64,000 nucleotides of DNA, taken from positions 248,001-312,000 of the forward strand of contig JPHH03000033.1 in the NCBI GenBank assembly GCA_000750105.3, given 5' to 3'. The position numbers and the translations under genes were made by a program. Position 1 is the stretch's first letter. Each line of letters begins with the position of its first letter. Source of the DNA: Tolypocladium sp. Sup5 PDA-1 (taxonomy: Eukaryota > Ascomycota > Sordariomycetes > Hypocreales > Ophiocordycipitaceae). The notes beneath the pieces are model-generated. The model saw nothing but the letters and a program-made list of their open reading frames with translations. It had not been told where the DNA came from and ran no database searches. Of the stretch, positions 55,601 to 64,000 are shown in pieces.

Positions 55601-58137
55601 CTCGTTGGAAGGTACGTATCTTCCAAGCAGCACATTTTGTCTCCCTCGCAGATAATCTGAATGGAACCGAGATACCTAATTATCTTCTGTATCTTCTCGG
55701 GCGGAACATGTTTTTTCTCGAGCTCCCAAACAGCTTGCAAGAGCCCAAGGAATTTATCTGGTCGATATTCCTCCATATACTCGCAAATGTCGGATGCTTG
55801 CCACTCATTCACATCTATCAGCCTCAGATGCCGGCGGATGTGGAAGAACTCGTGGAGCCACTCCTTCCATGCGAGACTGTCTCTAGATGGCGGGCTGGGA
55901 ATTTCTTCAAAGTATGCGTCGTTGACGAACAGCACATCCAATCCCGGCGCACCAGCGCCCGGACCCGACCCAGAAGGCGTCGGCTGGAGGAGCTTTGACG
56001 CTCCATAAGGCCCATCGTCCTGAATATAGAAGTCCACTTCTTCCCAATTCTCAAGTTTGCCGTGTTGAGAAAAGATGCGAAGTTCTTCATACCGATATGG
56101 GGTCTGGACGAGATGTTGGGTGAGGTACAGAAACCTCAGGTGATGAGCGGCCATCAGTGGACTGATCGGGGTGCTTTTCTGGTACCTTTGGAGAATTCTG
56201 TCTCGAATTAAGGGGACGGATGCGGTCTGTACTCCCACTAAGTCAAAGAGCTTTTTTCTGTCGGCATTGACGACGGCGGCAGGATCCACGACATCGAGAT
56301 CCAGGTCGACGGGTATATCCAGGCTCGTAGAACCAACTCGATGGTAGTACACAGCTCCAGACGAGGTGGAGACCCAGCGACCACCTCGAAGAGGCAGCGC
56401 CTTCAACTGCTTAACTTTGTCCTGCATCTCTGTCCAATTCTGGCCCCAGGGGAATTGCAGAAACCTCGCGGCGCGAGACTGCCAGTCTTGATCCTTCACG
56501 GACTTCAATCTCGAATCTGGCGACGCGATATCGAGCTTTACCCGTTCGATTACTTGATTGATGGTCAGGGTACCGAGGCCGTATTGAGTTAACATGATCA
56601 GGTCTTGCCGCTCGTATCGGAGAGATAGGTATACTTCGGGCGAGATGTCTCGAAAGAGTGGCTTGTGGTCATGATCAAGTTCGAGCAGAAGATGCCTCCT
56701 CAAATCCTGAATCAAGCGAAGAGCTCCGCCGTTGGCAGGCCTCATGACTGGCGTCGATCGCAGTCGGGCCCCGATCTTGTCAATCAGGCTCGTCCAAAAG
56801 CCGTCCCAAGGATAATCCTCTTGCTTTGGCAGATATCGCATCCACTGATATTGCAGCGTGTCATGTTCACACAGCTGCTGGACAGCTGTTATGAACGCTT
56901 CCGCAATACCATCGACCAACCTCTGGTTTCTCAGGGAAGTGGTCACAATGTCCTGCCTATTGGCCTGGGTGACAAAGTCTGCTTGAATCAAGAACTATAC
57001 ACCGATTAGTCAACCGGCCTCGACAGTCATCTCCACCGTCTCACGTACCTTGAAGCCCATCTGCCGAACCGGCAGAAATGCAAAGAACCACTGGTTCTCG
57101 ATGACGGGAACGGATTCTGCGCTGAGTGGAAAGGCGAGAACAACCTCCCCTCTAGAGTAGGCTCTAGAAGCCTCTTCCGACTCCGAGTAGGTTCGGTTCT
57201 CGTTTTTGGCAAGATTGGTGGCGATGTATTTCGTCATGTGATAATGCCTCACGTCCTCGCCGTGTTTGCCATCCTGTGACGTGGACTTGGTCACTCTGGC
57301 CCTGTTGCTCGCCGGGCGATCCATTGAGAACGAGATGGTGCTGGTGGCCTTGTCGTCGTCGTCGTCGTCGTCATGGAAGGCAATGTTGATCTTTTGTAAG
57401 TTTCTCATGAAGAGGAGGATAGTTTCGTGGATATCCTGAAACTGCTCCCGCATTGTCTGGCGCTGCTCCGCGACTGTGTCCGCATCACCATCATCGTGCA
57501 GGAACAGAGTGATTCTCGTGAAACGGCCGCCGAGGCCATCTCCGACATCTTGCCAAACGGGCGTGATCATGCCCATGCCAGAATCATCGTGACGGTGCTG
57601 AAAATAAAAAGAGAAGGCTCCTGACTGGATGTGGACTCTGTACGCGGCCATGAAGACGGACTTGAAGCCGATGCCCTTTTCGCCGATGTAGCCCTGGGCG
57701 CCTGTCTTGGAGCTCTTGCCGACGTTGCAGATGGCGGTGAGATTCTCCAGGGTGAAGCCGTCCTCGTTGCACTCCATGACGACTCTGTCGGGGTGGACGC
57801 GGAACGACACGTATGGCAGCTCGCTGTTTGCTCGTGCCGTGGCGTAGTGGTTGTCGTCTGCATTCTGAAGGAGCTCGAACACGAATCTCGCGTTGCTCGT
57901 GTAGAGGTTCCGTGCCAGGCTGCGACATTGTTAGCTGGATGTGTCCGCGAGTTTTGTGCGTTGCGAGCTCACGTACGTGGTTACTGAGGATGCTATCAGC
58001 TGATCCTTCCTCAGCATGGCCTGCTGCACCTCGAGACGGTCGGCCTCGGACATGCGGTCGAGGACTTCCTGCCGTATGTAGCCATGGCTGCGGCTGATGT
58101 CCTCGACGAGTTGGCGTGCTGTTGCGCGGCTCAACAT
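52614..58137 (-). CDS. GHKL ATPase plus NOV/DUF3883 (PD-(D/E)xK-like) protein
   Basis: Eight exons: 58137..57977, 57919..57049, 56994..55298, 55130..54786, 54734..54120, 54064..53218, 53160..52855, 52799..52614; 1675 residues, every junction in phase. The N-terminal Bergerat-fold ATPase domain shows the N box ELLQNADDN (69-77), the G1-like motif NEDGF (105-109) and G2 GEKGIGFK (133-140), as in Hsp90/MutL/MORC and sacsin-type proteins. A middle region of about 1000 residues has no recognised domain and includes short acidic runs. The C-terminal domain follows the NOV (DUF3883) pattern: GAAGELF with Glu1510, ADIVY with Asp1559 and FIEVKATTG with Glu1593 and Lys1595, the E/D/ExK arrangement of PD-(D/E)xK nuclease folds. 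Exons 6 and 7 flank an in-frame, stop-free 57-nt intron. No signal peptide. The start ATG at 58137 is preferred; the frame extends upstream only from GTG. Confidence 0.9.
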
Positions 58138-59536
58138 GGCGCTCAACGCAGTGCTATTCGCGGGACTGACTGAATAGGCGATGAAGGTGAGGGGTGGCCC
58201 GAGGTACTGGATGTACTGGACGGGAGGCTGCAGGCTGCCGCAGTGAATCACCCACGGCAGATGCACTATTCAGGCCTCAGGTGTACCGCCAGGGCAGGTA
58301 TCTCAAAATATGAACTGGTAAAGGAAGCAAGTTGAAAGAAACTCGTCACCTTCTGAGTCGAATGCTCAGAGAAAATTAGGTCGAACAAGCGCCATGTACA
58401 TGTATGTTGCCGCCTCGCAGCAGTCTCTTCTGAATGCATGGTCGGACTGGACGGAACTTTTAGAGTTATAGTAACGAAAGGCAGCCTGCTAAGCGCCCAG
58501 GGGCCAGTTCACTTGATGTTTGTTTCGTTAGGCGCCCTGGACTGATGTTGTTGGTGCAGTTCTGTGCTGGTCGCATTTGAGGCCGTTGCTGGTACAATGC
58601 AGTGGCCAATGATCTGTCAGCAAGGGGTGAAACCTTACTCTGTACGGATATACTGCTAGGTATTTTTAGAATAACTGGAACCTGTCCAGAGCTTCTGGTT
58701 TTTAGACGCCCGGCAACATCTTCCACTTCGTCGGCAGTCCAACACCAGTAGTCCAGCACCACTCTTGGGGAACTCTTCCATGATGTGTGCAGTTCGCTGC
58801 CTCGAAACCCCTGACAGTGTTTTGGGCCCAACCGCGCCGCGCAGGGTAACATCGGCCCGATGCTACATGGCGTAGATTGCCTGCTTTGAGCTATGGCCAT
58901 TGAGCAGCGGATGCTGAGAAGTCGATCCTCTCCGGACCCTAGAGCTCTGGTGTTGAAACACGCCCAGCCGTCTGCCAATGTGCCAGTTCCCGGCACCAGC
59001 TGTAGGGGATCTCTCCCACCATTGCGTACGGACCCGACTGCATAGGCATGTAATGGTTGACCGCCCATCTCACATAGTGCTGTTGGCCGCTTCGCAGACC
59101 ATCAGGTCTCAAACTTGTCTTTGAAACGTGGCTATAGCACATGCATCCGCGCTTGGACGAGCAGACAGCTATGGGCCCCGGCCAGAGAGGGTCGCGAGAT
59201 CGGGAGGCAAGTCCAAAGGCTAAAGGAAGCTGCCGAAGGTGCCCGTCCTCGCATGCGGGCGCGGGAGATATATTTAGCTTGCGGCTCTGTTTTCGGGTGG
59301 TTCAGATTTGAGAAGGCGTCGTCGCTGGCGGATACGACATGCAGGACCGGTTGGTGGCGTCCAGACGGTTCTAGGTCTAACAATAGCAGCTGCAGCACAC
59401 GGCGGGTGGGAGTTTGCGAGTGCCGGTGGGACGAAGGGAATTAAGTTTAGATTGATGGCTGCCAAACATGGGATGGATGCGACGCAGCATCGGACGGGGA
59501 CCGAGTTCATCTGGGGTTGTGTTGCAGCGAGGTTAA

Positions 59537-59590
59537 CCTGGAACTGACGCGTGGATAGTCTCGGTGCGTTGATCCACTAAGATCTGGCTG
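59537..59590 (+). repeat. Diverged direct repeat, copy 1
   Basis: CCTGGAACTGACGCGTGGAT through GATCTGGCTG pairs with 59698..59760. The copies differ by single-base changes and a small gap; several differences are G/A or C/T. Confidence 0.6.
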
Positions 59591-59697
59591 CCGCAGTGGA
59601 ACCTACGGTAACTAAGGTACTCGGTAGGTGCTGGCACCAGCCTGGAACTTGCCAATTTATCCCAACCACACAGGGACCGTACATGGATAGGTAGATA

Positions 59698-59760
59698 TCC
59701 TAGAACTGAGCCGCGGATAACCTCAGGGCGTTGGTCCACTACGATGATAAGATCTGGCTG
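59698..59760 (+). repeat. Diverged direct repeat, copy 2
   Basis: CCTAGAACTGAGCCGCGGAT through GATCTGGCTG pairs with 59537..59590, with an insertion of about 9 bases before the shared GATCTGGCTG end. It may be the trace of a small mobile element or of local duplication. Confidence 0.6.
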
Positions 59761-61174
59761 GTCCTCTCCCGTTCCATGGCATGACATCGCTGGAGATGGG
59801 ACTGCGGTGTTGGTTCAGGTACCTTAGGTCCCCCCGCGGCTCCTGCAGTGGCAGCCCGGTGACGGCGGGGGAGACACCCAGGGGGCACGTTTTTGGGGAC
59901 AGGACGGGAGGCTGCCCGTGCTGCACGTTCCAGAAGCGGACTAGGCCGAGGGGCGGCTGGCTCACGGCGGGCGGTGGACTGCCGCCTGGGATACGAAGAG
60001 GGTACTAATTGGTACGGAGTATCGCGGGACGCACTCGGGTGCAGAGATCGTGTGCGACGCTCAAGGCAGCAATGCGAGGCCAACGACGCGATTGCCTGCG
60101 TGCCAACGACGTGCCGTCCTGGTGTTTTGCTTCCATGAGGTCGGGTGTGACGTTGGGGGGTGGAGCACTGGAGATCCATTGCGCTAGTCCGCAACTTACA
60201 GTACAGCGGTCCCGGACCCCAGCACCAACTGAGACGAGACGAGACAGTGGAGCGCGGGGGATTTGCAGCACCTCATGGCTGGAACTCCACTGAGTCGGCT
60301 GGCTCGTGCGCCCGTGGCTGTCAGCTGAGACCACCTCGCAGTCGCCGACTCCTGTCGAAGCACCGGGCCTCGATCAATGGAAGGAAGTTATGGAACCTCG
60401 ATCCACAACGTCAGGTCACCGAGTGGACGCCCGCCAGCTGTTGGTTCCAGCATCCTGCGCAGCCACGGCAGAGCTTCTCGTCGGCAGCGGCTCTTGCTTG
60501 TCTTCTTGTCTCATGCATCCATCCAAGTGCCCATCCAAGTGCCAATCCAGCCACCCACCCACCCATCGTAACTTATCCCTCCCCTCAACAGCCCAGCAGT
60601 CAGGTCGCCTTGCCTTGCTGCGCCTCGCTCTGACCGTGCCGTGCTCGACCTCACCGAGGCCAGCCTGCCCTCGCTCTTATTAACGTTGGTCGCTCCCTCA
60701 ACCACCGACCCGGCCCTTCTGCACCGCGCACCCATGAGCGACGCCCGGCCACGCGACCCAAAACCCGTCTGCTACCTCGTACCTGGCAGCCTGAGACACC
60801 TCGACGAGCGGTCTTGCTTGTGACGACCGCCCTCGCCCGTGACGACCGCTCAGCATCGTGGAACCTCTGGCCAGCGCATTCTGCCGCATCTCACCCGGCG
60901 GCGCAACAAGCGTCGCACCACGTCCCTCAGGCGCCCTCTCCGCCGACCGCCATCAAGCGTCCCAAGCCCATCTCGCCCAGCGAACCGACGACGAGCGAGC
61001 GCGCCCGCGGCTCCGGCTTCCGCTTCTCTCTCGCACGCCTCTACTCGTTGCGGCGTGCTACGATGCTGCCGCCGACTGCCGGTGCCTTCAACATCGAGGC
61101 CTGACAGCCAACCGCAAGGACGCCCTCTCCGATCCCCCCGAGCCCGATAACTGGCACGAGCCCGCGATCCGCCC

Positions 61175-64000
61175 ATGAAGAGCGGCACGATGCACAGGAC
61201 CTCCAGCGAGGGTGGTGCTTCCACCAGCAGCCCTGCCAAGATGTGGCGCTTTGGCTCCGCGCTCAGGAAGATTGGCAGCATCAGCTCGACCAAGGACGAC
61301 AAGAACGGCCTGGTAATTAAGTCATTCTCCCCCAAACAACAGTCCAGACCGCTGATGCCCGCGTGCAGCATCGCCCGCACGGCGACTCCGACGCCCACGA
61401 CTCGTCCCTCTACCTGCGATCCATCGACTCCCATTCCCTCAACGAGACCCAGGAGAGCAACTACCGCCAGCTCCAAGCCCTCGTCCAGCGCATGCGCTCC
61501 GCTCCCTCGGGCCCCAACCACGTAGACGCCGCCTACAAGGAGTTTATCAAACACAAGGACAGCTGCTCCGCGCTCTGCTACGGCATCCTGCAAGATGAGA
61601 TTCGGCCCGTCCGTGCCCTCTCCAACGCCACCGAGGCCCTCACCCGCCGGGACTCCTCGGCAGACTCCCCCCGCAGCCCTGGCGCCGTCTTCGACCAGCG
61701 GAGCTCCTTCAGCGGTCGCAGCCTGGCCGAGGTGGTGACTGGCAGCGCCACGAGGCCGCCCCCGGGCAACGAGCTCTGTCTCAGCGCCATCCGGGACTGG
61801 AAGAACTGCCTCGAGACCCTGACCGAGGCGTTCAAGGTCAGCCTGGCCGACACGTACAAGAGCTACGAGCGAGATGCGACCCCGGAGATGATCGACCTGC
61901 TCTTCAACAGCAAAAGGTTTCGGAGGGAGGCGGTGCAGCGCATGCGAAATGCCAGCGTGACGAGGGTGCTCTCCGCTGACCCTCAATTCGTGAGACCCCA
62001 GTTTCTCCAATGCGGCCCGGTGTGTGCAGACTAACATGGCCCTGCGCAGTTTCCACGCTATGAGATTCGATTTAGAAACTACGAAAAGGTCAAGCAGGAG
62101 CTGAGCGAGATTCGGCACCTATTACAGTCGGGCGAGTCGGGCATCTCGCCATCCAGGCCGGTCGAAGAGTTTGCCATCGCTCCGCGCGGCGACGCCATCC
62201 TCGAGTTTGCCAACCTCACTGCCGAGTCTGCAGTCTTGCGGTTCCGCGTTTCGTCGTACATGCTCGCCGAGACGTCGCCGATATTTGCTCGCATGTTCTC
62301 CGGCCATTCCAACAGCCTGCACCTCCACGAGGCCGAGGACATCACCGACCAGCTCCCGCCGCCACCGATCCAGTACACCTGCAAGGACGGGTCCGAGGTC
62401 AAGCTGTATCGCATGCCGCAGCACGAGGTGAATCTGCTCACGTCCATGGAGATTCTCATGCACGCGGCGCACATGCATAACGAGATGGTGCCCCGTGAAG
62501 TCACCTTTGAGCAGTTTGTCGCCATTGCGGAGTGCTCCATGAGATACAAGAGCACGTCGCCCCTGGAGCTTGTCGTGGAGCACAGGTGGCTGCCGCAATG
62601 GATGCACAAGGGTGCCGACGACATGCCCGATGGTCTTTTGGTCATCAGCTACGCCTTTGGGTCGCGGCAACTCTTCACCCGCATGTCCAAGAGCGCCATA
62701 CTCAACCTCGGGGACGAAAAGGACCTGCAGAGCAAGCCGTGGCCCCAGAAGATCAAGGACAAGATTTGGGCGGTGCGCTGCGCCAAGGTCGCCCAGGTGT
62801 ATGCCTGCTGCACCAACACCATTCAGGAGTATATCCGTCCTCCGGTTCGGGACCTGCAAGAGGAACTGGAGCCGGTGTCCCAATCCGACCTCCGCAGCAA
62901 CCTCAACATGCCGGCAGCACCCCCGAAGCCGGCAGTGACGCTGACCAGCCCGCCGAGGTGTCCCAAGAGGAGCCATAGCTGTGACGCAGCAAACCTGGGG
63001 TGGATGATGCTCATCTACAACGAGATGAACATCTTGCCTCAGATCCTGCGCCCCGCGGTGCTTGCTCACCTCCCAGAGGCCGAGTCGCAACCGAGGAGCG
63101 TTGCGCAGATGGTGGATATACTGCGCCGGATGCCGAGCCCCGCCTCCCCGATTCACCGGGGCGGCGTCTGCGACCCGAGCCCGTCATTCCGGACCGCGAT
63201 TGCCGACATTTACAACAGCATCACGGGGCTGACGCTTTACGACATCAGCGGCAAGAGCCACGGCTGGGCTCTGTCGAAGCATCGGATGGCGGAGCCGCAG
63301 ACGCTTGTGACGGCGGGGCTGAAACGCATGGCTGTCAACGATCACGCGTACACCGTCGCCCACGAGTTCCCGGACAATGTTCGCTTCCAAATTCTCGGTT
63401 GGCTCGACGACATCGATGACCTGCATGCCGCGGCGCGGGCCAACAGAGACTTTTATGACACATTCAAGAGGCACGAGCTGTCCCTGATACGCAAATTCCT
63501 CCGTGCTGGCCGGATTCGAAGCATCTCCCAGCGGGACCCCACTGGTCTCGATAATATCGAGGACAAGGTGCGGAAGATGGATTCGGATATGATGAAGGAG
63601 AGGGGTGCCGGCGATGGCGCCGATGCGGTGACGCTGCGGAGCGAAGACGAGGACGGCGAGTTTTCCATGTCGGACGACGATGACGACGACGACATGACCA
63701 GCATCGGCGGGGCATCGACACCGTCGGTGCATGAGATGCCCAGGCCAGGCCATCGGTCCGTCAACCCACCGAGCTACGAGGAGAACGACAGTCCTCCGCC
63801 GAGTCGTGGTCTGGTGTCGCCACCCACGCCACCCACGCCGCGTCAAACCGCCGTCGACGTGCAGAGGACCTCGAGGCCCTCACCAGCCAAGCAACCAGAG
63901 GTGGTGATGGCCGCCATTGACGAGCCTCCGCTGACCGACGAGGAGGCACGCCGCATCTTATGGCCCGAATCCATTGATCCGGAGCCGCCCGTTGCCATGG
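61175..64000 (+). CDS. F-box-like protein with BTB-like segment, partial at window end
   Basis: Exons 61175..61312, 61369..61989 and 62050..64000; the last is open to the window edge, so the C-terminus is missing (at least 903 residues seen). Introns are 56 and 60 nt (GTAATT..GTGCAG and GTGAGA..GCGCAG, the second with branch GACTAAC) and both keep phase. The N-terminus is basic and Ser-rich, then helical (NYRQLQALVQRM). Around 300-410 lies a BTB/POZ-like segment (VLRFRVSSYMLAETSPIFARMFSG). Around 690 an F-box-like segment appears (HEFPDNVRFQILGWLDDIDDL), followed by acidic and Pro-rich sequence. F-box proteins recruit substrates to SCF ubiquitin ligases. The combination suggests a ubiquitin-ligase adaptor, though I do not recognise a named orthologue. 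The opposite strand is also open and is a shadow. Confidence 0.87.

Larger units (their letters stand above)
58138..61174. other. Long gene-free region with a diverged direct repeat
   Basis: About 3 kb. Chance frames on both strands show no family or intron pattern. A diverged direct repeat at about 59540-59760 is listed separately. From about 60480 to 61170 the sequence is C/T-rich with ACCCACCCACCC near 60553 and looks like promoter and long leader of the F-box-like gene. Confidence 0.5.

Noticed and set aside
58466..59068. 200-codon minus-strand frame
   Set aside because: No domain and Ser/Arg/Gly-rich; likely chance.
62122..63156. 344-codon minus-strand frame
   Set aside because: It is antisense to the F-box/BTB-like gene, whose frame is open to the window end with natural protein sequence.
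1..64000. CRISPR arrays, ribosome-binding sites, operons and bacterial-type riboswitches
   Set aside because: Intron-containing fungal genes throughout and no regularly spaced repeats; these bacterial features do not apply.

Overview
The window is nuclear DNA of a filamentous ascomycete, most likely a Sordariomycete and probably Hypocreales. The genes carry short introns of about 46-240 nt with GT..AG ends and CTAAC/CTGAC-like branch sites. Coding DNA is GC-rich with a C/G third-position bias, intergenic regions are long, and the protein families (PrB/PepC subtilase, tannase-type esterase, nitronate monooxygenase, fungal SMase D-like phospholipase, NLR-like ankyrin protein) are typical of this group. 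The species cannot be fixed from sequence alone. Eighteen protein-coding genes or gene remnants are supported in reasonable detail, and several more regions hold fragments.

Layout. 0.9-12.5 kb: vacuolar-type subtilase, a large disordered Ser-rich protein, a membrane-anchored PAF-acetylhydrolase-like esterase, a small Cys protein, a peroxiredoxin-like protein and an acyltransferase-3 membrane protein. 13.4-19.8 kb: a secreted SMase D/phospholipase D-like enzyme, a possible gene relic, a flavin-reductase-like protein and a frameshifted NLR-like ankyrin gene that has no NACHT domain. 19.8-35.9 kb: long gene-free stretches around a poly-Q conserved protein, a second peroxiredoxin-like protein and a Cid1-type nucleotidyltransferase. 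36.6-42.8 kb: an accessory block with a duplicated sequence bearing repeat-induced point mutation (RIP)-type changes, a repeat-containing coiled-coil gene, a frameshifted unknown gene and a divergent protein kinase. 43.2-52.4 kb: tannase/feruloyl esterase, nitronate monooxygenase and NmrA-like protein (divergent pair), then a large secreted subtilase. 52.6-58.1 kb: an eight-exon gene for a 1675-residue protein joining an N-terminal GHKL (Hsp90/MutL-type) ATPase to a C-terminal NOV/DUF3883 domain that keeps PD-(D/E)xK-like residues. 61.2 kb to the window edge: an F-box/BTB-like protein, cut by the window end.

The genes do not form one obvious biosynthetic cluster. The secreted set (two subtilases, SMase D-like enzyme, tannase-like esterase) fits a saprotroph or a pathogen that feeds on protein- and plant- or animal-derived substrates. 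The strongest candidate for an under-described system is the GHKL-NOV protein. Its architecture parallels prokaryotic restriction-like and defence ATPase-nuclease proteins, and the same window holds a decaying NLR-like gene and RIP-marked repeats. Three accessory genes each show one apparent missing base, while every spliced model of a conserved gene stays in frame. I read this as gene decay in the accessory block, although local assembly error is possible.
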